DNA of 64,000 bases, from assembly GCF_914767665.1 (NCBI RefSeq), contig NC_059503.1, positions 1,674,001-1,738,000 on the forward strand. Direction: 5' to 3'. Under the pieces are notes generated by a model that saw only the letters and a list, made by a program, of their open reading frames with translations, did no database searches and was not told the DNA's origin. Every line of letters begins with the position of its first letter. The stretch's first letter is position 1. Both the position numbers and the translations under genes were made by a program. Source of the DNA: Harmonia axyridis. Lineage: Eukaryota; Arthropoda; Insecta; Coleoptera; Coccinellidae. Shown here piece by piece: positions 23,450-36,909 of the stretch.

Positions 23450-24685
23450 AAGGAGAAATGCTTACGTTTTAAAAGTTGATAGACAAAATAATGGAGAATA
23501 AATCATAGAAATAGAATATAAAAGCCGTTGATCATTTTCTATTGATAGTTGTGGCAACAAACGGAGCGAATATCCTTTATTCTTCTGACATTTAAACAGT
23601 TTCACTTTCTACCGGTCAATCAAAGAAAAAACTCGAATCACAAAAGAGATTTTCTACCATTATATCTGCCAATTATCAGATACCCATCCTTTGTGTTACA
23701 GAAACCAAAAGTGATATTAATGCGAGAGACACTCAAAACTTTCGCATGGTCCATAATGACGAAACAGGATCATTCAAAAGGTGATGATCTGAATTAATGG
23801 AGGAATCGATTCCGACTTGTGTGTGTGTGAGAAGAAAGTTATATAAATGTCAAGAGGTATAATTGGACACGTATCCCCGCATATCAAATGGATGAATATA
23901 GATGACAATGAGAACCTCCATGTCTAATAATTAATTGCAAACAACCGCAGGGTCAACCAACCGTCTCAATCGTTGAAAAAGGAAAATATCGAGATCCATT
24001 CAGCAGCATGCAGGGCAATCCGAGATGGAATTCAAGCATGAGTGAGTCGTGAAAATCATTAAAGTCGAGTTTTGATTTATGAGATCGTATTTGGAAGTAT
24101 AATTTATTTCGAGTGGGTTGCGCAAAAGGGTGGGTTCGGGGTGCAACCGCTACAAAGTGGTTGTTAATTGTGGTAGCGTGCTGATACCCTCCAAGACTAC
24201 TGTGCATGCGCATCGCCAAAATCGTTTGATGAGAATTGAGCTTTTGTTTTTGCTATTTCGTCTTTATTTTTTGAAGGAATGGCCTCAAACTATAAGGTTC
24301 GACTCGATGAAGACGAATCCGTTCTCAAATTCAATTCTCTCGTCCGTAAACACGATAACTTTCTAACAGAAAAACCGTTCTGCAAATTTAGCTGTTCAAA
24401 ATTATGTTTTCAGATTTGTTTCAAAAGTGCTTATTCGATCGAGATAAAAATTTGCATTTGCATGAAGAATGACAGTTTTGATGCTCGTACGAAATTTAAT
24501 GACGATCGCGTCATTAGAAACAGACAAAAATCAAGAAGAATTAGTAATTTTTTTAGAACCACAAAACTGACGAAGTTGAGATTCTGAAATATCAGTTTTA
24601 AGCTCTATGCGAAATTTCGATCCACTTTCATTTTGCAAGTGAATTTAAAACAACAATTTTACACTTTGTTCAAAATTTCATGTTA
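23450..24685. other. Intronic stretch, no gene recognised
   Basis: Overlapping frames at 23953-24219 (minus) and 24118-24587 (plus) have no motif. A slightly GC-richer patch at about 24100-24210 could be a conserved non-coding block. Confidence 0.3.
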
Positions 24686-24691
24686 ACCGCG

Positions 24692-25186
24692 TCAGGATCT
24701 AAGACACATGAGACATCTTATAGATTTGTCGCCTAACCTATTGCGGGTTTTTGTAACTGTAAGAGCAGCTCTGTGAAATTGTCTTTCAACAGAAAGGAGC
24801 TGAACATGCTGGCGTTGATTAAAATTATTGGGCATTTTGGCCAAGTTTGGAAAGATATTTCTGAAACTACCAAAATCTACCAATAGATTTTATAGAAATA
24901 TGAGAAAACTACTAATAAAGTCACACTGGCGAATGCTTCATTTTCTCGGCTCTCGAGGAAACCCCTTATTTAGTCTAAGCGCACACAAGATTGCAGAAAT
25001 ATATACCGTGCGACGCGTACATATCAAGCTCAAGTAATATCAAGTAGCTTGATATGAAGTCAAGCAATAAATATTTAAACTCAAGTCAAATCAAGCTGAA
25101 GTATGTAATTTTTCACGAGCTTGATTTTCTAGTCAAGTAGTTGGTTAAAATGTCAAGCTACTTGGCTTGATGAATCATTAATTAAA
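24692..25186 (+). mobile_element. hAT-like element, copy H6 (5'-truncated)
   Basis: It starts inside the body (GGATCTAAGACACATGAG) and runs to the 3' terminus (CTTGGCTTGATGAATC). The minus strand carries the hAT C-terminal relic FRNIFPNLAKM, SVERQFHRAA, TKTRNRLGDKSIRC at 24692-24883. Confidence 0.8.
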
Positions 25187-25189
25187 ACA

Positions 25190-26530
25190 CATTTATAATA
25201 TTCCTACTTCTGTGTCTCCTGAAGCCATTCAAATCTAACGTTCTAAAAAAGGGGTTTTCAGTTAGAGGTAGAGAATGTCAAATGTGTAAATAATTCTCGC
25301 TTATTATACACCTAGATATCTGAGCAATGGATCCTTTTTTCTGGCAACCGGCACCGTAGACTCTTCTAGGAAATCACCAATTATATGTAAATTATGACAT
25401 CACGATAAATTCCGAATTTAATCAGGACATGTACCGACAATAAGACACGAGTCACAGGCTGTCATTAAAAACCATTTAAGACGTATCATTCGTGTCTAGT
25501 GTTCGGATGATCAACGAACCACTTATTAGCGTTCATTCGTATTTATACTATTCATAGTAGGACTTTCAATTCGAACCATTATTTTTTTCGACGTCCACAC
25601 ATTTACATAATTATATTCGTTTCGCTTTTATGGTCAATGCCAAAATCATTTTTGGCCGTAATTGCTGTTTATCCAGTTGTAGGAGTCTGAGATTCGGCAA
25701 TGTGAAGGCTGGGATGCAGGCTTTTGTAACTCCAAAACCATTCGTCCCAATACCTCACGATTTAGAATCATCATTATATAGTTTTTCGAACAAAATCCGT
25801 TCATCCGGCAACTCTATCAGTGTGTTTTTATCCTTACACTCATCCCTGTGTTACGCCCATGTCTGCCGGCTTGTCGGAATTGATTTTCTAATCTTTTGTT
25901 TTTCGATCTCGATGACTAGCGAAATGGCAGATCAATTTGAGCTGTGGGAAAAGATCTAACGCTCTGTTTTTCCACCTATTCGCCCATAAAAGAACCAGCC
26001 AATAATCTCCGAGTTGAAAGTAAAAACCCGAATCATCTCATGTTGGAAAATAAATAGATTCTTGACGTCGTATGCTTCGGCAATCGAAGGCAACAAAAGC
26101 TTGATCTCATGCCTGCTTAAACGCTATTGGATACATTGGTTATGGTACTTCTTACCACGTCTCACAAAGTAAATAACTTACAGGAGTCTTTAGGACGGCG
26201 ATTGTTTTTGTCTAAGGCGGCGTCCACTGTGTAAATATTTTCGATTAAAATACAAATATTACCGCTCGAGCGCCTTCGGTAAAAAATGAGACCATTACAG
26301 TCTTTCATGGCGGCTTTTTGGTCGATCCAAGAGGTCCATTCTGGACGATGAACAGTTTTTTCGGTATATTATTTTCAATGATGGAACTTTGAAATAATTT
26401 GTGGGCAATTCTTAACACCTATGGAAATTTACTTAATGATGGTTGATGTGGAAGAATTTCAAAATTAAGCTACGATTATTGAATTCAAGCCACAAAAAAG
26501 TTTCATGAATGTAGATTATCAGATGTTATA
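25190..26530. other. Intronic stretch, no gene recognised
   Basis: The frame at 25630-25959 (plus, 109 codons) has no recognisable domain. Nothing else was identified. Confidence 0.3.
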
Positions 26531-26539
26531 AATGGTTTT

Positions 26540-26700
26540 CCAATGGTAGGTTTCATTTTGAATAGCCCACTATCTGGGCAACCTTCACTTTTGAAACTGT
26601 TATGTTTTGACATTTGACGAATAAAAACTACGCTCACTATGAATGGAACGATACATGCTTTAGCAACAAATCGAAATCGTTAAAATCCACTACAAAAATA
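26540..26700 (+). pseudogene. N-terminal relic of an insect mariner-like transposase
   Basis: The plus strand reads MERYML, a stop, then QQIEIVKIHYKN, preceded by TTTTGAATAGCCC. This is the same start as the relics at 8500-8690 and 63365-63510. No catalytic part adjoins. Confidence 0.55.
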
Positions 26701-28260
26701 CCAAAATTAAACCTCATATTGAAAGACCCTATAGATACGAAAAAATTACGAAGAATGAAAAAAATTTAAAATCATCAAAGACTCTTTTGGAAATTCCTCA
26801 AACTGCCAGTGATATAGGTACAGCAAAAAAATGTTGGTGGAAAAATGGGACCCAGTTCCAGAAAAAAAAATCATATAAAATCCTTGAAGCGTATTATTTT
26901 GGCTAAATTTCAGGTGATCCTGACAAATTCAGATGCTATGACGAAAAAAACTTCGGGAACTAAACAGCCAGTATAGCAAGATATTAAATTAAGGATGATG
27001 GTATTATACTCCGATTTCAACAGCGTTGGAACATCCAACACACAAAGGTGCAGCCTCCAAAAGAAATCGCCAAAGTTTCACCTGAACCATTTACACCATC
27101 TCCTCTCAATCCGGTATACCAACATAATGGCAGCAATAACAATTAACGATGCTTTTAACGTCATTAGCGCTAAATTGGATGATGTTTTTTTCAACGCATC
27201 GCTCGTCGATGTAATTTAGAGTTCATTAAGTTGAAAGATTCCAGTACAAAAGTGTGAAATATTTGTCTTGTTCAATTTGGTTGATGGGAGATGAGATATA
27301 TAGAATGAAAATTTCACATTTGAAGTGTACAGGCTGTGTCAGGATACCTTTTGTGCGAAATCTCAGGTGGAATAATTCAGACAACTTCTGTTCTTCCAGT
27401 TTATATAATTTATTGTGATTTTTAAGGTCGAATCTGAACGGAGTATTTTTACGAGGACACTCTGTAGGATATTTAGCATCTGAATGGCAGCGCGTGGGTG
27501 CCCAATGATGCTGCAAGGAGGTAAAAGATGCCTATTACTACCACTTCTGATACAGACATACATACTGAATACATTAAAAACCGACTACAAGAATGTGTAG
27601 GAAAATACATAAAGATAACATTGTAGTGGATACGTCATTACACAACGAAGATGCATTAAAGAGAGGAATAGGTATATGTTCGAATGAATTTTTGATAGGT
27701 ACTCCGCAAATTTCAATCACTTGAACATTTTCAAGAATTATCAATTGAAAACTTTATTTCCGTGCAATTTCTGTATTGTTTCATTCGATTATGAGGTACC
27801 GAGTATTCCAAAACGTGAATTAAAATATTTTCATCATGATTACAATCTGACAAATCCGATAGTCCGTGCACAGCCTTATCCGGCTGGTGGACGAACAGCT
27901 CTGTCAGTGATTTTAATTGGCGATGCAAATATTGGGTTTCTCTAGATGCCATGTCTTCAGTACGCGGAATGAAATGTATCTTCATTATAGTGCTCCAAAT
28001 ATAGCCATCCGTAAGATTGGTACTGAAGGAACATATAATTATTTTAATTCAGTTCAATTTCCTTGATTAGTGACTGGACGCACATGGATTGATCCTGTAT
28101 AACTGGTAGATGGGAATGGAATTGACAAATCGCGGTATTAGCTATATAGACGAGATATGCCAAATCAATTTCATCAGAAATAAAATGGAATGATTTCAGA
28201 GAGTTTATTTTCGAAGCGAGCTACTTCATGACTTATTATCCCTGTTATTAACCTCTGAAA
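26701..28260. other. Intronic stretch, no gene recognised
   Basis: Short frames on both strands show no domain. Part may be further decay of the preceding mariner relic, but I cannot align it by eye. Confidence 0.3.
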
Positions 28261-28489
28261 ATTGAGGTTTTCAGAGGATAATCGAAAAAGGATAGTAAAT
28301 ACAACAAAATATGCTAGTTATTATGACATTTACTTATCACAATCGAACGGAACTAGAGCCATATATAAGCAATGCAAAATTAGAGTCCAAATTGGTAACT
28401 TGATGGCAAAAACTTCCAATTTGGTTTGTCGATCTAGACATTCCACAAATGATATGCAACCGTATTTTGCATAAAGACATATAGGTCTT

Positions 28490-28800
28490 AAGGCTTTTGA
28501 AGTTCAGTTAGCATATGAACCCAAGCCAGTCGATCACCAGCAACGTAATTGGGTCCTTGAAATGCATCAAAATGATCAGGATTTTCATCGAGAAATCATC
28601 TTCAGTGAAAAGGCCTATTTTTACCTAGGATGCTACATTAATAAGCAGAATTGTTGCATTTGGGGCTCGAAAAATACAAGAATGATTGTTGAGGAGCCTC
28701 TCCACCCTCAAAATGTCACTGTTTGGTGCGATTTTTGGACTGGTGGTGAGATTCTACCTTATTTATTTGAAAATGATGCTGGTGCAACTAGATCCTGAGA
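28490..28800 (+). pseudogene. Relic of a mariner-superfamily transposase distinct from the DD41D copies
   Basis: The translation reads VQLAYEPKPVDHQQR, then FHREIIFSEKAYFYLG, YINKQNCCIWG, EEPLHPQNVTVWCDFW and PYLFENDAG. This is the central catalytic region of a common insect mariner-type transposase. The first catalytic Asp (normally FSDEAHF) is replaced, since the block reads FSEKAYF. The frame then stops at 28798. It is clearly diverged from the younger DD41D family, so it is an older, separate insertion. Confidence 0.65.
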
Positions 28801-29732
28801 TTGAACACCTTTAGACTTTTTTCTTTAGGGTCAGGAGAAAGAAAGATAAAGTGTCTAGAATCTACAATTCACAGGTTAGACATTCTTAATGGATCACAAA
28901 ACGATCAGAAATGAATGTTTCGATGACCCAAATTGTATAACAAATTCCATTCTGCTAATTCAACGGCAGCGTCGTAATTTTTTATACCCACGAGTACCAA
29001 TTTGTCGAAAGTGTGCGCTAGTTCCAGAACGTGTATGGACAAGAAACCGTTTTAGCAAGGCACTGGCCACTAAACATCGATTACACGTGAAACAGGAGGT
29101 AATTAGAATATAAAAAAAAATATCCGTTATAGGCGGACAGTCACAAAAGAAGCGATGTGGAACCCCATTGGAAGTGGTTTTAGGCATTCCAAAGTACATT
29201 AGTGACAGTAAAAACCTGCAAATGCTCTAATGCGGTTATAATACATGTGTATGTGGTAATATGACATGAAATTACACACATTAAAATATATTAGCGTATT
29301 GTCGTTATTCCTAAAGGGTCGTTCCCATTTATTACACTTCACTACGTCTCTTAGGCCCATTGTGAACCGCAGGTATGGCGTGTAGTAATTTGTCAACTAC
29401 CCAGAGATTTATTATGTGAATTTGCGATCGACTTCAATGACTGAGAGAGGACAGAAGTGCTCTAGTTTTTGTTGCTGAGATACCCTCTTAATGGATTCTT
29501 GTTTTCTCCGATCATTTCAACTGGTTCTGCATCGTATCGTTTTTCATTTAGGCAAAGGTGAACGCTAATATATACAGGGTGGGAATGTCACCAGCAACGA
29601 CAGGAATTAATTGAACTTGAACCATCAATGAAGCGAGTAACTTTGTAGTCGAATGCAATATTGGCATCCCTCTTCTCATTTGAAATACATATGAAATAAG
29701 TTGAGTGATTAATTGAAAATTTCCTCCTGGTA
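28801..29732. other. Intronic stretch, no gene recognised
   Basis: The frame at 28889-29113 (plus) and others on both strands are unremarkable. No repeat was recognised. Confidence 0.3.
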
Positions 29733-29740
29733 GTACAAAA

Positions 29741-30312
29741 TAGGGTTTCACGGCTTGGCTTGATTTTCAAGCTCAGTATTTATTTATCAAGTACTTGAAT
29801 CATATCAAGCTCCTTGATTTTTAGCAGTTTTATTGTGTTTTGTCTCATCACACTTTCATTTATTAAACTTATTTCATAAAAAAACCGAAAATATATATCA
29901 TAACTGTAAGAGCAGCTCTAGAAAATTGTCTTTCAACAGGAGCTGAAGATGCTGGCGTTGATAAAAAATCCTTGGTCATTTTGGCCAAGTTTGGAATGTT
30001 ATTTCTGAAACTACCAAAATCTACCAACAGATTTCATAGAAATGTGAGAAAACTACTAATAAAGTCACACTGGCGAAAGATTCAGTCTCTCGGCGCTCGA
30101 GGGATCTCCTTATTTGGTATAAGCGCGCACGAGATTGCAGATATGCGTGCATATCAAGTTCAAGTAATATTAAGTAGCTTGATATCAAGTCAAGCAATAA
30201 ATAACTAATATCAAGTCAAGTCAAGCTTAGGTATGTTATTATTCACGAGCTCGACTTTCAAGTCAAGTAGTTGGTTAAAATGTCAAGCTATACCTGGCTT
30301 GATGAATTCCTA
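29741..30312 (+). mobile_element. hAT-like element, copy H7, with perfect 8-bp target duplication
   Basis: The copy runs from TAGGGTTTCA to TGAATTCCTA and is flanked on both sides by GTACAAAA (29733-29740 and 30313-30320). An 8-bp duplication and a T-A-G-G-G terminus fit the hAT superfamily. About 572 bp long, it has a further internal deletion compared with longer copies. Confidence 0.9.
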
Positions 30313-30320
30313 GTACAAAA

Positions 30321-31930
30321 TATGACAGAAAATCAACAGAAAAAGGTTGCCAACGAAATTTCTCTTTTCCCTTTTTTTTTTATTTTTTATAAGTATATTG
30401 ATGAAGTCCAAATTTCGTGGTTAGGTTAGATGGCAAAAGTAGTTGTATTTTCTTTATCCCTGAATTTCCTATCGCGATAGTATTTGTGTTATTTGGTTCT
30501 CAGAATCCATTTTCGAATAGCTTTTACGTTTTGTCAAAGTTTATCACAAATAGTCAAACTTATAATGCCGTTGAAACAACTGACGATGTTTAACGCCTCG
30601 TATGAAGTTCAGAGTCATTTTTCCCATCAATATAAGCTGTCTCCGTTTGCGGAACGAATTGACAGACCCCAAAAACAATCAATCTGTCCGATTTTCGGGT
30701 GATTTCTGGAATAACCACCAGGCCAGACTGTCTAGATGCTGACGCCACCATGAAATCATCGTAACTAATTCAAAAATCAAATAATGATGCAGCAAAACTA
30801 CAGTCCGATTTTTCAACGTCCCAAACAGGGTTTTAATAACCTCAAATCAATACCGGCCGTGCAGAGAGGGATAGAGAGAGAGAGCTTAATATCCCCGAAA
30901 GTGCTGCTTCATCCTCCTAAAGTGTGTCGGAAGTTCCAAATTGGTTGTTTTTAAAAATCGCCCGAAATTAAAATCCGTCATTTGGCTAATTGATGCTTTT
31001 GCGGTGTGTTCAGACCACGTCGGCTTCGTGGAGGTAGAAAAAAGGAATTCGGACCTGGATCTCTCTCTATCTTATTAAAAGTCGATCACCCAGCCAGGAC
31101 CTACCCTGTTTTCGGAAATATGTAGATTCTGAGGAAATGCTAGTCTGTGATTTGGGTCAGATTGAAGGTCGATTGAGATTTCGTTAATGATACGTTGGCA
31201 TCTTCAGAGTTTTCTGGAAGGACGTTTTTTGTATGCTTCTAGGAAGTATCCGTGATATCTGTGATGTTTCGTGCAAAATTTGCATGTTTCCAGTTGGCGG
31301 AAATCGTCAGAATTTTATGGCGATATGATATACCGCCATTTCGAAGAGTTATACCATTTGAATTTCTGTTCTCTTAAAAATTGGAAAAAAAATATATGAA
31401 AAGAATCTTCATGCAAAAATTCCGGTGAAAATAGTAAGTTTTTCTGATCTGAATCACAGAATATTTCTTGAGAACGAACCCGCTGTTCTATTTTTTCAAT
31501 GTGTAAATTCTCCTCAGCCAAGGATATTAAATCCTAGACGTGAAATTAAAGAAAAAAACATTCCGTTTAACAACTATGCGTTATAGTGTCGAGAGACATT
31601 TCAGGAATGCTGTATGTAGACACGCTATATAATATTCTAATATGCAAATTAATGAAGATAATGATATATTTCTTAAACGTGTATCTAGTGCAACCTGTTG
31701 TAATGACAGCTCTTGATACTATCGGTCAATGTAAATAGATCCTAGAACATTTATAGTTAACAATTACCATGAAATCACATGGTTCAGTATTGAGACAGGT
31801 ATTTCTGATGTCGCCACTATAAAAGGTTTTGAAAATAATAATACCTCGGTAATATACTGGGTAAATGTTCGATTATTCCAAATTATAACTGAGGAAACCA
31901 AACGAAAAAAAATTGATAGACATCGGAGCA
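30321..31930. other. Intronic stretch, no gene recognised
   Basis: GA-rich tract at about 30865-30885. A moderately GC-richer segment at about 30600-31100 lacks a convincing frame and is a candidate conserved non-coding block of the BarH intron. Confidence 0.3.
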
Positions 31931-31935
31931 AATTG

Positions 31936-32350
31936 GAATAGTTATTTATAATACAAGTGCAGAAGCCATTGATATTCTTCTACGAGTGCAAAATTCAAAA
32001 ACGAGCCACGAAGTGGCGAGTTTTTGAATGAACGAGTGGTAGAATGAGCCTTCTGTAAGAGTATTATACATTATTTTCTCTAATTAATTGGATTTTTATT
32101 GAAATCAATGAAATATTTCCATAAATATCATTTAGTGATTTTTGCATTGAAAGATGTTGGTTGGCAGAACTGATTTCTTTAAGGGAAATAATGAACGATG
32201 AATTGACAAATAAAGCCGTGGCGGAAAGTTCGGAGTACCAACATATAATAATAAAATATAACCATGAAAACTGTGCGTTTCTGATATATTCTCGCACGAT
32301 TTTGTTCTACAAGATGTGGAAGAATGAACGGAATAACCACAGAATTAGAG
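31936..32350 (-). repeat. R1 hairpin-bearing repeat, copy b
   Basis: Reverse complement of the repeat at 1096-1500, with the same termini and the same internal hairpin (AGAAGCC near 31970 against GGCTCATTCTACC read on the minus strand near 32050). A diverged partial copy follows at about 32560-32690. Confidence 0.75.
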
Positions 32351-32689
32351 AAATATATATAAAGTATCGAGAGTGGTACCAAACCATATTTTATCGATAG
32401 AAGACAATTTGTAGAGGGTTTCACAATAAGATTTTAATATTGAAAATCGAGTATATTTTAAGAAAATCATTTTAACGAGAAAGTATGGAAAATGATATCA
32501 TCCAAATGGCCACTACTGCTACGGTTGTAGCACTATACCCTTTTTTTTGAAGTTGAAAAATGTTAGTTGGTAGATTTGTTTTCTGAATCACAAATTTGAT
32601 AGTTAACAGATAGATCCGTGACAGGAGACTTCTGAGTACCAACATATAATAATGAAATATAACCATGAAATCTGTGTGAAATTGAAATA

Positions 32690-33800
32690 TTACCGGTAAG
32701 GTTATTGGTTATTTTAGTTTGAAGGATTAGGAGAGTATTTCAGTACAAATATTTATAAAAACTTTTTTATTTATTTTTCAACATAGACAAACATTCAAAA
32801 TTTGATTTTTTCTCATTAAATTTCGACAAATAAATAACGTAAAATTAAAATTCGCCACTCTTCGTACAACTGACAATATTGTAGTGGGCGTCGATTGGCA
32901 CTTAACCGTAATGAGAATCCTCGCAAAGACCGATGCCCCAACACAATGGAGTCTCTTCAAACAACAGGCCGACTCGAAAGATCGACGCTAAGTATCCCCT
33001 TCAGAGCGTCCTTTCATCCCCCCATCGGCACTGCTAGATTAAACACAACCGCGTACCGCCCACCCTATTACTGCATGACTGTCACTTTACAGGAGAGAGC
33101 TAATCTACTTATAATAACTCGGTAAATGCGGTGTCTACCTAAACGCAAAGCAGGCCTCGATCTGTGACGCCACCACCAATTTTTTTTACGCTTTCCCCCC
33201 CTCGTCTATGTCCGTGACAGTTTGAGCGTTTTCTTCTGTGATCGGCGTGTGACGTTTGTCCGTTTATCGTATTTGTAGTCTTGAGCGATGGTTAAATGAG
33301 GGTTTAATTTGAGGTATTCTTGATGGAAGCTGCGTTTTGCTACATCGCTGATTTCTCTCGTTGTCGCTCTTGTGGAAAATGTGGGATACGGTCGGGGTAT
33401 CCGGAAAAGTGGACCGCACACGCGGTATACGTCTTTTTCTTCTTCCTTTATTTCTGGTCTTTTAGATAATTGGAGAAATTTTACTTCGAGAATTATTTAT
33501 TTGGGTGCAAAAAGTCTGCTGGTGCCATATCAGGGCAATTCGGTGGACGTTCAATCAGATTCGTTGAATTTCTGCCTAGGAGTTATTTTGCGTAATCGTG
33601 GCCAATAGAAAAGTACCCGGAATAGTTTCAATCGTCCCAAAGAAAAATTCTGGCTGTTGCAGGAAGTTGAAATTGACCAAAACAAATACGAATATTACAA
33701 AAGAGTAGATAATCCCAACAGCCCAATTGAAATTTTATTATTCTACATAAATAAGAAAATATTCCCAATATTTTCTTATTTATTGAATAACAATGGATGA
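32690..33800. other. Intronic stretch, no gene recognised
   Basis: A patch at about 32880-33250 is GC-richer and holds opposing short frames without motifs. It may be conserved non-coding DNA. Confidence 0.3.
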
Positions 33801-33814
33801 TAACCAAGTAATAA

Positions 33815-34140
33815 TTATTCTACATAGTTGCCTTCGAGGGCGATACAGCGATTATAGCGATCTTCCAACTTTTCGATACCATTTTTGCAGTACGATTTGT
33901 CTTTCGCTTCGAAATAGGCCTCAGTTTCGGCGATTACTTCTTCATTTGCGCTAAATTTCTTTCCACCGAGCATTCTTTTGAGGTCTGCGTCTGAGAACAG
34001 AAAAAAGTCGCATTGTCACATATCGGCGCAAAAATTCAAGTTTATTGCACTTAAACAGCTTCAAACACTGCTCAGAATCATTAACACGTTGTTGCTTTTG
34101 ATCGAACCAGACCATGAAACATAAATCCATGTTTAGTGCA
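33815..34140 (-). pseudogene. Mariner (DD34D-type) transposase relic with internal deletion
   Basis: On the minus strand the frame reads FDQKQQRVNDSEQCLKLF, then EFLRRYVTM, the segment just before the first catalytic block of mariner transposases. It then jumps to LFSVLRR. The 3' part at 33815-33980, in another frame, matches the mariner C-terminus (KFSANEEVIAETEAYFEAK, then DRYNRCIALEG). The whole catalytic core between these is deleted. Confidence 0.7.
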
Positions 34141-34159
34141 GGCCATCTACAATTCACGG

Positions 34160-35190
34160 GATCTTTTCAGAATTACCAATTTCATACTGATTCGACAATT
34201 GACAATTTTAGTGTTTTGTTTTGTAGTTTAGATTCGTCTAAAAATATTTTTTTGTTAAATAAGCTCTTTTGGCATCTCAAATCTTTACATGGACTAAGAA
34301 TGAGAAAGCCTAAATATAAATGCGGGCAAGTGCCTAAAAAAATTAACAGGCTGACGTGCAATAATTACACAATTAATACCTTTCACACAAAACTGATAAT
34401 TGCAGTCCGCAAAAACATTTTTCTTCCCCCCTCCTCAAATCAAAAGAACAAAGTAAAGCCCTCAAGCTGAAGTGTCTGAAATCATTCAGTCACCTAATTG
34501 TTGATGAAAAGTGCTGATGAAGCATGCAGGCGCCGGTAAACAATTATAGCGGGGTAATGGCGTCTGTATACCTTCTACCTCACCCATCTTCCGAAAGGAG
34601 CAGACGCTAAATTGTCAATATAATATCTCGAGATCATTATAACTAGCTACGAAGAATATCAATCCCTATCTTGTACAATATTAAGCAGCTACCGTGGGGC
34701 TACCGCGATCAGATTAAAGACTTCGATATCCGACCAAACCAGAATTCTTTGGGCCTGAAAGGTCATCACATTTATTTCTCCTCATCTTGTATCATTACTT
34801 TCAGTTTCGATGAAAAGTTTGGTACACACTATGCGTCCAATTCTCAAGAATCCATCAGAGATTCAATATCTGCTACTCTGTAAGAAAATTAAAAATTACA
34901 GCGTTGTGTGCATCAAAATTTTTTTTATTGGAGTGAAAATAAATTATAATTTTAAGCCAACTTGGTTATGGTATCAGAATCGTAAAAAATGTTCGTTTTA
35001 GCATTACTTGAGATATTCTTTACCAATATAGTAAGGTTTGTTTCACTGGTTACTAGACCAAATACGTCTGTAAGTGATTTTACCGACGTCTTAATTACTT
35101 ATAGTGGTCCCTATATTGATTCATTCAATTCTAAAAAATCTGAAAATAGAAAATGAGAAATTCTCCTTATAGATTCATTAAGAAAAGTTT
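34160..35190. other. Intronic stretch, no gene recognised
   Basis: The frame at 34114-34470 (plus, 118 codons) begins in antisense mariner sequence and shows no domain. Confidence 0.3.
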
Positions 35191-35194
35191 CCTA

Positions 35195-35400
35195 GCCTTG
35201 TTATTTCACAATTAGCCACCGAAATCTTGTGATTTAGCACCTTAAGACTTTTTTCTTTGCCTATGCCAATGATCCACGATCGATTCAAAACCTGAAAGAT
35301 GTGGAATTAGTGAAGTTATCGAGAATATCCAGCCGAAAATATGTGCATTGGTCGTTTTCCATGACCAATGGTCATTTATTTCGATTCACAGAGTCAAGTA
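35195..35400 (+). pseudogene. C-terminal relic of a mariner-superfamily transposase
   Basis: The plus strand gives PPKSCDLAP, a stop, DFFLC, then DSKPERC and IENIQPKICA. This matches the third-Asp region and tail of insect mariner-type transposases, with stops. Confidence 0.5.
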
Positions 35401-36870
35401 ATATCAGACAATCACAACTGAGCAAGTCTTATATAAACTAGCTATGTTTTTCTAGCCCTCATATGTAAGAATTTCAAGAAATATGCCATTTTATATTATT
35501 TCTTCAACAGATATTATATAAAAATCGCAAAACTCACAAGAGATAAACTGACGAAACGGAAATCTAAAGCAAATAAAATAACTAGATACAGTTATTCCAA
35601 CTGGGCTAAAAAAACATAATGAAAATCCCTGCAAATTGGCTTTTTAAACGATCACTTCACACTAATTTTCTTGATGAAGTATATAATACGATATCGGGGG
35701 CACATGTTCTTCGTCAAATAGAAAAAATGACTATAATTTCCCACCGATTGTGTCGATGTGAAAATCCAAAACAGTCGCCTCCAGCTCCTCATTGTTCTAT
35801 TCAAAGATTAGACACAAAACATTGATTATGTGATCTGAGTTGCGCTTCCTGTCTAGCGTTATTCAATCCCAAGCGGTGTATAATTTGAAAAAGTCAGATA
35901 ATTATCAAAAGATTAGTTCATTAAAGTGGCCTATTCAGACGATAAGTGCATAATAATTCACACTTCATGTACAATTTGAAAGGTCTTGCACTGGTCGGTA
36001 GGTTTGTCGTAGATTTTTCGAAACGATAAGTGGCAAGTTTTATATATTTCCGGACTTGGCGATGCACACAAAGATAGGGGGTATATCATGGCCTGGAAAT
36101 TTAACACTATACTTATTCAAATAAGGGCTGCACCAGCAATGCAGCTGCCCGGCGTTTGTTGCCGCCACTGTAATTCTAGGTTATGGAATTTTTCGTCAAC
36201 GAATTATTACTTTTGAACGTGAAGTGGAGCATGGGAACACGGAAGGCATGCTATAGCTACCGAATTTTAGCACATAAAAATCATTACTACGATATAATGA
36301 ATCAACTTTAGAAATATTACGGCCCTCCATCCAGATGCTGACCTTGATCAAATCAGAAAATCGCATTTTTTTTAAGTGCAATAGATATGAAACTAAATTT
36401 CTTTCAGCAAAATTCGTTTCCGATATTTTAAAGAAATTAAGTGGGCTGTATATTATATACCTTCCCCAAAATCCTGAATGAAACGATCGATGTTTTTCCA
36501 TTCATAAATAAATTTCCTATGTTGAATTAAGATAAACTTTTTCGGCATTTCGACAGTTCTACCTGTTCCTCCTCTGGCCCGAGGCTGGGCTTTATTGGCA
36601 ATTTCAGAAATTTATTGCCTATCGGTTATTTATAAGGTGATAATTTGATCTTATCTGTCGACAAAACTCCTGAGGGTCCTTGTTTGAAGACGATACTCGT
36701 GTTTATCATGAATGAAACCCACTACGAGCCTGTGGCTTTGAACAACTCTTTCTGATTGTCAATGGGTTCTTAGATCGGGATCAGTTTTTGGGATCACAAA
36801 TTTTTTACTTATTGTAGAATTCTTGTTTCAAATGGAGAGAAACTCAAGTAGTGCACCAAAGAGAAAGTTT
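35401..36870. other. Intronic stretch, no gene recognised
   Basis: Frames at 35619-35825 (plus) and 36196-36501 (minus) have no recognisable motif. Confidence 0.3.
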
Positions 36871-36875
36871 CTATA

Positions 36876-36904
36876 AAGTTCTATAGCTCTAAAAAAACAC
36901 CCTT
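36876..36904 (+). mobile_element. DD41D element remnant, 3' tail only (V11)
   Basis: A 29-bp piece matching the extreme 3' end of the family (AAAGTTCTATAGCTC through ACACCCTT), followed by TA. Nothing else of the element remains. Confidence 0.65.
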
Positions 36905-36909
36905 TATGA

